Assembly (NCBI GenBank): GCA_965371805.1
Contig: CBDUZW010000018.1
Location: forward strand, 1 to 64,000
DNA from: JAOZTV01 sp965371805
GTDB taxonomy: Bacteria > Acidobacteriota > Aminicenantia > UBA2199
Direction of reading: 5' to 3'
Length of the DNA: 64,000 nucleotides
The notes beneath the pieces are model-generated. The model was not told the origin of the DNA. It saw nothing but the letters and a program-made list of their open reading frames with translations, and made no database searches. Shown one piece after another: positions 8,454 to 17,668 of this stretch (the stretch's first letter is position 1; every line of letters begins with the position of its first letter). The translations under genes were made by a program, and so were the position numbers.

Positions 8454-9131
8454 ATGGGTGATTTACATGAAATGTGGGAACAAATGGGGATTGTTGTTAA
8501 AGTAGTAGTTTTCTCTTTACTCTTTATGTCAATTTATGCTTTTGGATTAGGAATTGAGAGATTTTTTGTTTTTTCAATGGCAAAGAAACAATCAACAATT
8601 TTATTAAGGTTAATCAGTAAGTTGTGGCAGGAAGGAAAAATTGATGAGTCAATTAAACTTGCTTCAGACAAAAGATTTAAAAACAGTCATCTGGCAAAAG
8701 TTTTGGTTGCTGGATTAAATGAGTTACAATTTCAAGCAGATAATGATGCGCCTTACTCAGAACAGGTAGAATCAGCAAAAAGAGCTATTGATAGAGCTAC
8801 TATTAAAGGCGTTCAGGAATTTAAAAGAGGAATGAGCACTTTAGCAACTATTGGCTCAACTGGACCTTTTGTAGGTTTATTTGGAACAGTTATTGGTATT
8901 ATTAATGCCTTTTCTTCAATGGGTGAAACTGGTTCAGGTGGTATTGGAGCGGTTGCAGGTGGTATTGCAGAAGCTTTATATGCAACTGGGTTTGGGATTC
9001 TTGTTGCTGTTATTGCTGTTTGGGTATTTAATGCACTTTTAAATAAAATAGATATCTTTACCGGTGAAATGGCAAACGCATCGTCAACTTTATTAGATCA
9101 TTTTATTAAATTAAAAAATAAAGGAGCTTAA
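8454..9131 (+). CDS. exbB: MotA/TolQ/ExbB proton-channel family protein
   Basis: A 225-residue inner-membrane protein with three helices: one near residues 15-35 and two in the C-terminal half. The family signature STLATIGSTGPFVGLFGTVIGI and GGIAEALYATGFGILVAVIAV is clear. It forms the pentameric channel that drives TonB together with ExbD. A good AGGAGG ribosome site precedes it, and its stop is 2 bp from exbD. TolQ is a homologous alternative name, but the tonB neighbour favours ExbB. Confidence 0.92.
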   Translation: MGDLHEMWEQMGIVVKVVVFSLLFMSIYAFGLGIERFFVFSMAKKQSTILLRLISKLWQEGKIDESIKLASDKRFKNSHLAKVLVAGLNELQFQADNDAPYSEQVESAKRAIDRATIKGVQEFKRGMSTLATIGSTGPFVGLFGTVIGIINAFSSMGETGSGGIGAVAGGIAEALYATGFGILVAVIAVWVFNALLNKIDIFTGEMANASSTLLDHFIKLKNKGA

Positions 9132-9133
9132 AA

Positions 9134-9592
9134 ATGGCTGGTGGAAATACTGGAGCTGATACAACTAAATCAGATCCCAATGTAGTTCCCTTATGTGATG
9201 TTCTACTTGTTTTACTGATCATTTTTATGGTTGTTACTCCAATGTTACAAAAGGGTGCAAATGTAAAATTGCCTGAGGCAAGTAACTTAACAGATCAGGC
9301 ACAACCGGGTCAGTTGCCAACTTTATACGTTCAGAAAAGTGGAAAAATTATGTTGGATGAGGTAATTGTATTTGATCCAACTAATCCTAAATACACTTTA
9401 GCAAAGCTACCTATATTAATTGAAGAAGCTTTTGAAAAAATTACCGGTGAAACTGCCGGTGAAAAAAAAATAATGTTAAAAGCTGATATTGAAGTTGAAT
9501 ATGGTAAAATTGTTGAATTGATAAGTGAATTAAAAAAAGCTAGAATTGAAGATATTGGAATTATAACTGATACAAGCACCTCTGGTGGTTGA
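9134..9592 (+). CDS. exbD: ExbD/TolR-family biopolymer transport protein
   Basis: A 152-residue protein with a short cytoplasmic N-terminus, one membrane helix (about 17-38) carrying the conserved Asp23 in VVPLCDVLLVLLIIFMV, and a periplasmic ExbD domain with LPEASNLTDQ. The C-terminal half (VELISELKKARIEDIGIIT) is typical. It completes the tonB-exbB-exbD energising complex, is 2 bp after exbB, and is followed by a strong terminator. Confidence 0.92.
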   Translation: MAGGNTGADTTKSDPNVVPLCDVLLVLLIIFMVVTPMLQKGANVKLPEASNLTDQAQPGQLPTLYVQKSGKIMLDEVIVFDPTNPKYTLAKLPILIEEAFEKITGETAGEKKIMLKADIEVEYGKIVELISELKKARIEDIGIITDTSTSGG

Positions 9593-9616
9593 TTAGTTTT
9601 TCTTGTTTAAATTATA

Positions 9617-9652
9617 AAAAAGGGGAAGCATAAATGCTTCCCCTTTTTTTTT
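9617..9652. terminator. Rho-independent terminator after exbD, probably bidirectional
   Basis: GGGGAAGCA (9622-9630), a TAAA loop and TGCTTCCCC (9635-9643) form a perfect stem followed by a long T-run. An A-run precedes the stem, so it can also terminate the opposing lipid-kinase transcript that ends at 9711. Confidence 0.93.
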
Positions 9653-9710
9653 ATACATCTATGATTTAACATATAAATAGAATAAAAATATTTAAATTCT
9701 ATTTGTCTTC

Positions 9711-10607
9711 TTATTTAACATTTGGAATGCGGACATTTAAGTTTTTTGGAATGACCTCTATCTCATAAGATGTTAGATCCTGCCCCCCATATTCTCCATC
9801 AATTGTTGATGGTATTGGTCCATCTAAAGAAGTTATCTTTACCTTCTTAAATTTATATGATTTATAGAAGGGTAGTTTATGAATATTCCCGGTAAATAAT
9901 TTTTGAATATTTATTGATGCTTTTAGTAATTTAAATTTATTTAAAATGCAAAGATCAAGTTCATTGTCATATGGAGAGGCGAATGGTGCTATAACTGCTT
10001 TTCCTCCATATTGTTTGAAATTTGCAAATGCAATCAACATTATTTCATCCTGAAATTGAAAATCACCGAGGTCAATATTTACACGAAATGTAGGCATTTC
10101 AAGATATCCTTTAAATGCATGGTAAATATAAGGGAAAATGCCTCTTGTTTTTGGGTCAAGGCTATATCTTTTAGAAATTTCGCCATCTAATCCAATGCCG
10201 GCTACATTAAAAAAATATTCATTATTGATTGTTCCTACATCTATTTTAACATCTTTTCCGTTTATTAAGACATCTAGAGCTTTGCGCCAGGATAAAGGGA
10301 TGTTCAGGTTTCGAACCATCCCATTTCCAGAACCACCTGGTAAGATTCCTAAGATAGTATTGGTTCCCACTAGTGCTTTAGCAACAGAATTTATAGTTCC
10401 ATCACCACCGAATGCAGTAATGATGTCAAAATTTTTTGAAGCTTCTTTTGCAATTTGAACGCCATGTTCAGGAGAATTAGAGTTAATAATCGAAACGGTA
10501 TGAAAATGCTTCCGTAGAGTAGAAAAAATCACGGAAGTTGTAATATCCTTTGCAATAACACCCGATGATGGGTTCAAAACTACAAGTATTCTTTCTTTGT
10601 TTTTCAT
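9711..10607 (-). CDS. Diacylglycerol/lipid kinase family protein (DagK/YegS type)
   Basis: A 298-residue protein of the DAGK catalytic family. An N-terminal VVLNPSSG nucleotide-binding motif (about 9-16) is followed by AFGGDGTINSVAKAL (GGDGT at 67-71) and LPGGSGNGMVRNLNIP. The C-terminal half is the beta-sandwich that holds lipid substrate, with DGEYGGQDLTSYEIEVIP. The family phosphorylates diacylglycerol, sphingoid bases or related lipids at the inner membrane; the substrate cannot be read from the sequence. It is the last gene of a minus-strand operon, 7 bp from the Gfo/Idh-like gene upstream. Confidence 0.9.
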   Translation of the reverse strand: MKNKERILVVLNPSSGVIAKDITTSVIFSTLRKHFHTVSIINSNSPEHGVQIAKEASKNFDIITAFGGDGTINSVAKALVGTNTILGILPGGSGNGMVRNLNIPLSWRKALDVLINGKDVKIDVGTINNEYFFNVAGIGLDGEISKRYSLDPKTRGIFPYIYHAFKGYLEMPTFRVNIDLGDFQFQDEIMLIAFANFKQYGGKAVIAPFASPYDNELDLCILNKFKLLKASINIQKLFTGNIHKLPFYKSYKFKKVKITSLDGPIPSTIDGEYGGQDLTSYEIEVIPKNLNVRIPNVK

Positions 10608-10614
10608 TTAGTTA

Positions 10615-11682
10615 TTATATCATATCTGATTGAAACATTTTTTTTAATGGATTTCCAGCAATTTTTAAAGGTAGGTTTACAGTATTGCCTCCTAAATATG
10701 CAGAGTAATAGATTCCAAAAGCTATTTCTATGTTTTTTATCGCATTTAGTCCAGAAGATTCTGGCAGAATCTTTTTATTAATTGAATTAACCATTTCAAT
10801 TACAGCACCTGAATTGAATGTTTTTTTGGGTGGTAATTCTGGGGGGGGTGATTCAATTAATTCAGCCATAGAATTTTGGTCTTTATTTTTAACTATTTTA
10901 TAAAACTTTTTTATGTTTTTCCCAACTTTAATGCGTCCTTTTTTAAAAAACAAATCTAATTCAAAATTATCATAAATACTTATATTATTTGTTTTTAAAA
11001 TCGAAGTAACACCTGAGTGCATGTTTAATATACTATATGAACTTGTTTCTGTTCCATATTTTGAGTTTTCTCTTTTTAATGAGCTATTGATGGATGCAAC
11101 TTCTCCAGAAAAATAACGGATAAGATCAATCATATTTGATCCATTATATAGCAGGTCGCCTCCACCAAACTCGTTAATAATATCTTGATAATCATTTGTT
11201 TTTGCTGAATTATTACAAATATCACAAGATATTGATGTCAACTTTCCATAAACTTTTGAGTCTATTATGTTTTTTACTTCTAAATATAATGGGTCCCATC
11301 TTCTTTTATAACTGACAATCAGGTTAGTGTTGCTCAATCTGCATAAATCTAAAAATTTTTGTGAAAGTTCAGGAGATGTTGCTATAGGATTATTTAAAAT
11401 AATACCTTTTACCTTTTTACTAGTTGCGAATGAGATTATTTCCGTAAGATTATCTGAGTTAAGAGAAATAATTAATATATCCGGAGATTCTGTAATAATA
11501 AGGTCTTTTGGGTCTGTGTATAATTTCTTAATATCCCAGGACTTCTGATATTTTAATAGGAGAGCTTCGTCCTGATCTGAAATAGAAATTAATTCAATTT
11601 GATCCTTATTTTGTTGGATCTCAGAGAGCATTCCAGATACAAAATTTTCAGAATAGAATCCTATTATTGCAATAGATGTCAT
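10615..11682 (-). CDS. Gfo/Idh/MocA-like protein, probably non-catalytic
   Basis: A 355-residue protein with the Gfo/Idh/MocA layout: an N-terminal Rossmann-like beta-alpha-beta region, a SYKRRWDPLYLEVK motif equal to the family's N-R-F-D-P segment, and a C-terminal GGGDLLYNGSNMIDLIRYFSG region. Two key motifs are degenerate. The dinucleotide loop reads GFYSENF instead of GxGxxG, and the catalytic EKP motif reads NNP, so the lysine is missing. It may bind sugar or act structurally. Its start overlaps the preceding stop by one base (TAATG), so translation is coupled to the 211-residue protein upstream. Confidence 0.75.
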   Translation of the reverse strand: MTSIAIIGFYSENFVSGMLSEIQQNKDQIELISISDQDEALLLKYQKSWDIKKLYTDPKDLIITESPDILIISLNSDNLTEIISFATSKKVKGIILNNPIATSPELSQKFLDLCRLSNTNLIVSYKRRWDPLYLEVKNIIDSKVYGKLTSISCDICNNSAKTNDYQDIINEFGGGDLLYNGSNMIDLIRYFSGEVASINSSLKRENSKYGTETSSYSILNMHSGVTSILKTNNISIYDNFELDLFFKKGRIKVGKNIKKFYKIVKNKDQNSMAELIESPPPELPPKKTFNSGAVIEMVNSINKKILPESSGLNAIKNIEIAFGIYYSAYLGGNTVNLPLKIAGNPLKKMFQSDMI

Positions 11683-12317
11683 TAGTTAGAATTTGAACCA
11701 GAATGTTCAACTTCTTTTGTCAGTACTGCAATGATTTGTTCCCAATCTATTAGATCGTCAGTAAACTGATATTCAAGATAGTCGGCTAGTTCAATATAAT
11801 CGCCCTTTTCCTGTGCCGTAACTAATTCTCCAAATGATTTTACAAAATAATCCATTTTATTTTTAACTGAGACATCATTAGAGAAAGAGAGCTCGGCAAA
11901 GTTAAAATTAAAGCTTTTTTCAACTGAAGTTACAAAATAAATTACCGGAGTTATTGTGTTTATTATTTTTATAATATTTTCAGAAGCCTCTTTAATTTTA
12001 CCTTCTCTATATAAATCTGCTGTTAAAATAGATTCTGGTTTCAACTTTATAATTATCTGTAAGATTTTTTCAAATCCTACTTTTGTTATAGTTAAAGAGT
12101 CATTGGAGTGAATTTCAATAAGCTTTATATCTTTTGAAAGAAGTTTTTTTGGATTATCTGTCATTAGTTCAATTGAGTCCAGATTGTCTACAACAATTCT
12201 TGTAATTCCATGTTTTTTGTTTACATAATTTCTTAATAGATATGATAAAAATTCTTCCCATGTAATTGGGAATTCAGGTTTATAATCAATTATTTTTTCA
12301 TTCAATTTAATTTCCAT
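11682..12317 (-). CDS. Conserved-looking hypothetical protein
   Basis: A 211-residue soluble protein with no motif I recognise. The N-terminal half (about 1-80) looks beta-rich with a ThiS-like or immunoglobulin-like beginning (MEIKLNEKIIDYKP). The rest is helical and ends in an acidic segment before HSGSNSN. It lies 24 bp after ndk on the same strand and is translationally coupled by TAATG to the degenerate Gfo/Idh-like gene, so the two products probably act together. An AGGAG site precedes the start. Confidence 0.65.
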   Translation of the reverse strand: MEIKLNEKIIDYKPEFPITWEEFLSYLLRNYVNKKHGITRIVVDNLDSIELMTDNPKKLLSKDIKLIEIHSNDSLTITKVGFEKILQIIIKLKPESILTADLYREGKIKEASENIIKIINTITPVIYFVTSVEKSFNFNFAELSFSNDVSVKNKMDYFVKSFGELVTAQEKGDYIELADYLEYQFTDDLIDWEQIIAVLTKEVEHSGSNSN

Positions 12318-12341
12318 ATTAACTCCTATAGCAAAATTAAT

Positions 12342-12806
12342 TTATCTGGGGTCTGACCATTTGTAAATATCTGGAGTGTAAGTCTGGATTTCATTATCTC
12401 CAAAAAACAATGGAATCTCTTGCTCTGCTGTTTCAGGCGCATCAGAAGCATGGATTATGTTATATGTAGTATTAAGTGCAAAACTACCCCGTATTGATCC
12501 AGGTGCAGCTTCTTGAGGGTTTGTTTCCCCTACAAGAGCTCTGATTGTTTTAATTGCATTTTGGCCTTGCCAGACAGTCGCAATTACTGGAGATGAGCAT
12601 ACAAACTTAATAAGAGTGTTGTAAAATGGTTTACCCTCATGGACTCCATAATGTTTGCGTGCAAGATCTTCTGAAATGGTAAGCATTTTCAAGGCGATAA
12701 GTGTTAATCCTTTATTTTCAAATCTTTCAATAATTTGTCCAACAATTTTTCTTTGGATTGCATCTGGTTTCAGCATTACAAAGGATTTTTCTGTTTTATC
12801 AGACAT
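12342..12806 (-). CDS. ndk: Nucleoside diphosphate kinase
   Basis: A 154-residue enzyme that equilibrates nucleoside di- and triphosphates through a phospho-histidine. The family motifs are MLKPDAIQRKIVGQII, GSIRGSFALN and NIIHASDAPETAEQEI, with the catalytic His at 119. The C-terminus is slightly longer than in many bacteria (YKWSDPR). It has a GGAGGA ribosome site and sits 9 bp behind the 458-residue unknown gene, inside the minus-strand operon. Confidence 0.96.
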   Translation of the reverse strand: MSDKTEKSFVMLKPDAIQRKIVGQIIERFENKGLTLIALKMLTISEDLARKHYGVHEGKPFYNTLIKFVCSSPVIATVWQGQNAIKTIRALVGETNPQEAAPGSIRGSFALNTTYNIIHASDAPETAEQEIPLFFGDNEIQTYTPDIYKWSDPR

Positions 12807-12815
12807 AGATTCCTC

Positions 12816-14192
12816 CTATTTTTTTCTTTCTACAATTTCCTTAAGAATATTGGTGACAAACGAATGAAAAGATCTCAGGTTAATCTCGAATTCAGCAGAA
12901 AAGTTTGCGTTAACAAGGTTATTGTAATATTTTAAAAATTCGTTCCAATCTTTATACAACAGGTAATTAAGATCTGTTTCAATAAAAAGATTGATGTCAA
13001 AGAATATATCTGAAGGTGTGATATTGCCTTTATTAGAAAAATAATCGTTTATTTTTGTGTGTAGTTTTGTTAATTTACTTTTTAATTCAATTGCTTTTTG
13101 TTTTCGAGAAGTATAATTATTAAAAATATTGTTACCCGAGATTTCAGGAATGAATAATTTCGCTGTACTTTCTACAAATTCCTGGATTGCTATATCTGAA
13201 ATAATTATAACATTTTTTAATAACTTTCTCTTGTTTAGTTTATCATTGTTTTCTGAAAAATAATAAGGAAATTCGCCTTCAAATATCTTTTTAAATTCAA
13301 GTTCCATGTCATCTATAGCTGCTTTTATAGAAGCAGTATTTTTTTTATCTTTGAAGTGATCCAATAAATATGGTTGTAATTTTTCTTTATAGAAATAAAT
13401 GATATTTTCCATGTTTTTTTTTAAAATGACTATTAATGGAATTATTATACTTTTATTTCTAGTTTTATTTAAATTAATTTCGATGAAATTATTAATTTTT
13501 ACAATTCTGAATGATAGAATGAAAAATATGCCCAATTCTCTTTTTAAGATTTTATTGTCTAAGGATGAAATTATATTTGAAATATCCTTTTGGTAGGTTT
13601 TGTCTATTTTTGGTATAAATTTTTTGTCTAATAAGGAAACAATTATTGGATTTTTTGCAATTTCTTTATGATAAAGTTTTCTAATTGCATTATACGTCTT
13701 TGATGTTATCAGGTCATTTTTTAATACTTCTGCAATAACAATTTTAAAGTTTTGTAAAAATATTTTAGTATTATGGAACCATGATTCTGGTGTGGTATTG
13801 TCTCTTGCGAAATTAAGTTCCTGCTTATTAATTATGTTGACTATAATAAACTCTTCAAAATTTATATATAGAGGATCCATTTCAAAGTCTAATTGCTTTA
13901 AATGACTTATTAATTTAGAACAGATCTGGGACAAAGTATCAGTGTGAAATTTGTAGTTTTTTGTTGAAAGTACATCATAATTTTTGGTCAAGTTTTCCAG
14001 ATATTCAGATTTGAAGAATTCCTCAAGGCTTTCAATCCATAACCTCAGTTCAAACAGAGTCAGGGTTAATTTTTTTTCCTCTATTCTATTTATCCATCCG
14101 ACAAAAATTTTATCCCATTTATCTCTTGGAGAAATATCCTGTTCTTCAGATGTAAAAAACTCACTAACATTCTTTATCTCTTTATTTGGCAT
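12816..14192 (-). CDS. Large helical hypothetical protein
   Basis: A 458-residue protein, predicted mainly helical, rich in Lys, Asn, Ile and Phe, with no signal peptide or membrane segment. No family is recognised. Patches such as NYTSRKQKAIELKSKLTKL and IKAAIDDMELEFKKIFEGEFP suggest extended helix bundles. It is the first gene of the minus-strand operon leading to ndk and faces the DUF5610-like gene across an 86-bp divergent gap with inverted repeats. The composition is as A+T-rich as its neighbours, so it is likely a lineage-specific gene rather than a recent import. Confidence 0.65.
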   Translation of the reverse strand: MPNKEIKNVSEFFTSEEQDISPRDKWDKIFVGWINRIEEKKLTLTLFELRLWIESLEEFFKSEYLENLTKNYDVLSTKNYKFHTDTLSQICSKLISHLKQLDFEMDPLYINFEEFIIVNIINKQELNFARDNTTPESWFHNTKIFLQNFKIVIAEVLKNDLITSKTYNAIRKLYHKEIAKNPIIVSLLDKKFIPKIDKTYQKDISNIISSLDNKILKRELGIFFILSFRIVKINNFIEINLNKTRNKSIIIPLIVILKKNMENIIYFYKEKLQPYLLDHFKDKKNTASIKAAIDDMELEFKKIFEGEFPYYFSENNDKLNKRKLLKNVIIISDIAIQEFVESTAKLFIPEISGNNIFNNYTSRKQKAIELKSKLTKLHTKINDYFSNKGNITPSDIFFDINLFIETDLNYLLYKDWNEFLKYYNNLVNANFSAEFEINLRSFHSFVTNILKEIVERKK

Positions 14193-14198
14193 AAGGTA

Positions 14199-14269
14199 AT
14201 TCTATATAAAAAAAAAACATTTTTCAAGTTTATTCTTGAAGAATAATTTTTTTTTCCGATATATAGAAT
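14199..14269. promoter_or_regulatory. Divergent intergenic region with near-concentric inverted repeats
   Basis: ATTCTATATA (14199-14208) is the exact inverse of TATATAGAAT (14260-14269). Inside them, TTCAAG (14223-14228) pairs with CTTGAA (14235-14240). Both repeats centre near 14232-14234. The outer arms lie where -10 elements for the two divergent genes could be, so this may be a shared promoter or operator. Evidence is the repeat geometry only. Confidence 0.4.
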
Positions 14270-14278
14270 GGAGGGAAT

Positions 14279-14908
14279 ATGAAAATTACAGATATTTCTA
14301 ATTTAAATTTAAAAAAAACCCAAGATGTGCAAAACAAGGTAAATACTATCAAGAATGATACAAATACAAAAGTTAATGATGAATATAAAAATGGCAAAAT
14401 TAATGAGAATAGTAGGTATAATAATTTAAAACTGAATATTGATGAAAAAATGATTAGTGAAGTGATGGCAGAAACTGAAAAAGCAAAAGGCTTGATTCAA
14501 GACCTTCTTAGTGGAATGTTAAGTAGACAGATGGGTATCTCAGAGGACACAGGTTTCTCTATTGATGACTTAATTGAAAAATATAGTGATAAAATTCGAT
14601 CTGGAGGCAGCGAAAATCTCACAATTGATGAAATTGCCCGAAAAGAAGCGGAAGAGCTTATAGGACCAGGTGGGGAGTGGAGTCCTGAAAATGTAAGTTC
14701 TAGAATAGTTGATTTCTCAATAGGAATTTTTGGTGGAGATAAGAGTAAAATTGGGATAATTAAAGACGCAATCAATAGAGGTTTTGGTGAGGCAGAAAAA
14801 GCCTGGGGAGATACACTTCCTGATATAACAAACAAAACAAGAGTTTTAATAGATGAAAAATTGGATAACTGGGTTAATGGGGAGTCCCAAAAAACAGTAG
14901 ATGAATAG
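14279..14908 (+). CDS. DUF5610-like protein, possibly motility-associated
   Basis: A 209-residue soluble protein. A low-complexity Lys/Asn-rich N-terminus (1-60) is followed by a helical domain. Segments near residues 138-195 (VSSRIVDFSIGIFGG, NRGFGEAEKAWGDTLPDI, TRVLIDEKLDNWVNG) match my recollection of the DUF5610 domain found in flagellar gene neighbourhoods. The function is unknown. The start has a strong GGAGGG site at 14271-14276. It lies convergent with cheW, which supports, weakly, a motility context. Confidence 0.6.
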   Translation: MKITDISNLNLKKTQDVQNKVNTIKNDTNTKVNDEYKNGKINENSRYNNLKLNIDEKMISEVMAETEKAKGLIQDLLSGMLSRQMGISEDTGFSIDDLIEKYSDKIRSGGSENLTIDEIARKEAEELIGPGGEWSPENVSSRIVDFSIGIFGGDKSKIGIIKDAINRGFGEAEKAWGDTLPDITNKTRVLIDEKLDNWVNGESQKTVDE

Positions 14909-15019
14909 CTGTTTTTGGATATTTTCTATACTACATTAAATTTAATTCAACCAGAGGGAAATATATAAAAAAAAACAATTTTTATGTAATAAAGTATAAA
15001 TTCTTTATTAAATTTTCAT

Positions 15020-15517
15020 CTATTCTTCTTTGTTTAATCCTGTATCTTTTACCATGCTTAATTCTTCTGTGGTAAATATTTTCTCAATATCAAGAATTAT
15101 AACAAATTCATCATTGAGTTTTCCCATACCTTTAATAAATTCTGTATCAAGCTTTGTTCCGATCTTTGGAGCTGGGTCAATATTCTCCGGTTCAAGAGTA
15201 ATAACTTCTTTTACCGAGTCTGCTAATGCACCGATAAATGTCTGTTCACCGTCGACTGATATATCAACAATAATTATGCAGGTGTCAACTGTTTTTTCAG
15301 TTTCATCCATTCCGAACTTCAATCTCAGATCAATAACAGGAACTACGCCTCCCCTGAGGTTTATCACTCCCTTCATAAAATCAGGGGTCTTTGGAACTGT
15401 CGTTATTTTTTTATAATCCATAACCTCCCTGACTTTAGATATTTCTATACCATATATTTCATTACTTAACATAAATGTAAATAATTGTCCGTCATCTAAT
15501 AACATATTATCTGTCAT
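15020..15517 (-). CDS. cheW: Chemotaxis coupling protein CheW
   Basis: A 165-residue CheW-domain protein that links chemoreceptors to the CheA kinase. It shows the typical fold: LFTFMLSNEIYGIEISKVREVM at the N-terminus, PDFMKGVINLRGGVVPVIDLRLKFG at about residues 44-68, then IGALADSVKEVITLEPENIDPAP and EFIKGMGKL. It is 86 bp downstream of the chemoreceptor gene on the same strand. No cheA, cheY or cheR is present in the window, so the core pathway is encoded elsewhere. Confidence 0.94.
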   Translation of the reverse strand: MTDNMLLDDGQLFTFMLSNEIYGIEISKVREVMDYKKITTVPKTPDFMKGVINLRGGVVPVIDLRLKFGMDETEKTVDTCIIIVDISVDGEQTFIGALADSVKEVITLEPENIDPAPKIGTKLDTEFIKGMGKLNDEFVIILDIEKIFTTEELSMVKDTGLNKEE

Positions 15518-15603
15518 TTTACCCTCCAGTTACCAAAGACAGGTGATAAGCCTGCCCTTATAGTTTGCATAAATATTAGTTTAATCCATTCAAAGTGTCC
15601 GAT

Positions 15604-17643
15604 TTAAAATCTCTCAAAATCTCCATCTTCAGTATCTGTACCAGTTCCAATTTCAAGTTTCATCCCACGTTTATTTGCTGATAACTTTTTCGGTGCCTGC
15701 ATTGCAGCAGGCTTTTTATGAACCGGTTGACGTCTGGATGTCTGAGTAAAAGATTGATTCCGATTCCCGATTTTAAAAAATGACATTGATGATTGCAATT
15801 GCTGCGCCTGGGATGACAATTCTTCTGCAGTTGATGCCATTTCCTCCGATGCACCTGCATTTGATTGAACTACCTTATCAAGTTCATTTATTGCCTTTAT
15901 TATCTGACTGGCACCTTGATTCTGTTCTGTACTGGATGCTGTTATTTCAGAGACAAGATCAGCTGTTTTTCCAATATCAGGAACAAGTGTGTTTAACATC
16001 TCAACTGCTTTTTCAGCTACTCCCAGACTATTCTTAGCAAGTGTAGTTATCTCCTCTGCAGCACCCTGACTTCTCTCTGCAAGCTTTCTTACCTCAGATG
16101 CAACAACTGCAAATCCCTTGCCGTGCTCACCCGCTCGAGCAGCTTCTATTGCTGCATTCAATGCAAGTAAATTCGTCTGCCTTGCAATCTCCTGAATGAT
16201 ATTTATTTTTTCAGCAATTTCTTTCATTGCTGTGGTTGCTTCACCTACAGCTTCTCCACTATCCCTGGCATTTGAGGATGCCTTAGCAGATAATTTTTCA
16301 GTTTGCTGCGCATTATCGGTATTCTGCTGGATATTTGCACCCATCTCCTCCATAGAAGAAGATATCTCTTCTGCCGATGAGGCCTGTTCTGTGGATCCTT
16401 GTGATAAAGACTGAGCTGAAGCACTAAGTTCTTCACTTCCGGAAGCAACATTTTCACCTGTAGTCTGAACCTCATTTACAATTTGTCTTAGATTTGCGGC
16501 CATATCTTTCATAGCACTTCCAAGCTCACCTACCTCATCTTTTTGATCTACATCAAGGTTTGCAGTTAGATCTCCATCAGACAAGCTCTTTGCAAATGCA
16601 ACTCCTTTCATGATAGGTTTTATAATTCCAAGGGCAATAATAAATGCCATAAGAATACCTATAAGAATAGCTATCAAACTAATGATAACGACCATACTTT
16701 TAGTAGTCGATGCCTCATCTATCATCTGCTGATCAGTCATGACCAATTTAGCCGCAGTCGTTCGAATCTCTTTTAAAACCCCTTGCACTTCTTTTAATGC
16801 AGGAGTGGTTTCTGTTGCATATATTCGTTTGGCCTCATCCAGTTTATTGACAAGGTTCTCATGCCATTTGATTACGCCATCTATACCACCAAGAGTTTTA
16901 TAGGCATCAATTTTAATTGTCTTCATATAATAATTTGCTGCTCCATCCCTGTCGCCATTTCGTATCATCCTGTCAACTACTATAGCGGCTGTATGTATTT
17001 TTTTATGAGGCTCTTCAATTTTTGCCATTAACCTGTCAAATTCAGGATCCTGTTTTCTTTTATTATTAATCTCAGTCGAATAGTACCACTTTCCAAAACT
17101 ACACTTCTTCGGGTCTGTTTGAACATCCACCTTATTGATGGAACGGTCAACAAATGGATCTTTGACCTTATGAGCCCAGGCAAGATGATCTGTTTTCTTT
17201 TCCCTTAAGAAACTGCCTAATTTCGAATCGACATCATTATAAGCCTTATCGATTTTAATTGCTGTATTATGAAGTGTAGCGTGAGGCTTTTCGATCCTGG
17301 CAAATAAAGGTTTAAGCTCTGGTACCAGTCTCTCTGCTTCCGTCCGTTTATCACTATAATACCAGGAGCCAAATCCACACTTATGGGAATCGGTTTGTAC
17401 GTTTAATTTATGAATTGTATCATCAGTAAGAAGGCCATTGACCTTTGATACCCAATTTAAATGATCAACCTCTTTTTGTACCATTTCAGCCCGGAGTTTA
17501 TTACCTTCTATTACTTCATCGGCATTAATTACAATATTTCCAATTCCATTTATAGCCCAGATAGCAACAATTGACAGCAATATCAGGACAGCTCCAAATC
17601 CAATAGCAAATTTAATTCCTAATTTAAAATCTTTCCATTTCAT
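15604..17643 (-). CDS. Methyl-accepting chemotaxis protein with two periplasmic CZB domains
   Basis: A 679-residue receptor. Membrane helix 1 (about 12-34) and helix 2 (about 318-342) enclose a periplasmic region holding two tandem CZB-like zinc-binding domains. Each has a His in DHLxW, a QTDxxKCxFGxWYY motif and a PHxxxH motif. HAMP (from about 345) is followed by a signalling domain with the hairpin tip IARQTNLLALNAAIEAARAGE. The C-terminus ends DGDFERF, which resembles a receptor-tail tether for adaptation enzymes. CZB domains are more usually cytoplasmic and can sense zinc or oxidants through the Cys-Zn centre. Confidence 0.92.
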   Translation of the reverse strand: MKWKDFKLGIKFAIGFGAVLILLSIVAIWAINGIGNIVINADEVIEGNKLRAEMVQKEVDHLNWVSKVNGLLTDDTIHKLNVQTDSHKCGFGSWYYSDKRTEAERLVPELKPLFARIEKPHATLHNTAIKIDKAYNDVDSKLGSFLREKKTDHLAWAHKVKDPFVDRSINKVDVQTDPKKCSFGKWYYSTEINNKRKQDPEFDRLMAKIEEPHKKIHTAAIVVDRMIRNGDRDGAANYYMKTIKIDAYKTLGGIDGVIKWHENLVNKLDEAKRIYATETTPALKEVQGVLKEIRTTAAKLVMTDQQMIDEASTTKSMVVIISLIAILIGILMAFIIALGIIKPIMKGVAFAKSLSDGDLTANLDVDQKDEVGELGSAMKDMAANLRQIVNEVQTTGENVASGSEELSASAQSLSQGSTEQASSAEEISSSMEEMGANIQQNTDNAQQTEKLSAKASSNARDSGEAVGEATTAMKEIAEKINIIQEIARQTNLLALNAAIEAARAGEHGKGFAVVASEVRKLAERSQGAAEEITTLAKNSLGVAEKAVEMLNTLVPDIGKTADLVSEITASSTEQNQGASQIIKAINELDKVVQSNAGASEEMASTAEELSSQAQQLQSSMSFFKIGNRNQSFTQTSRRQPVHKKPAAMQAPKKLSANKRGMKLEIGTGTDTEDGDFERF

Positions 17644-17668
17644 TCTATTTTCCTCCCTTTTTAAAAGA

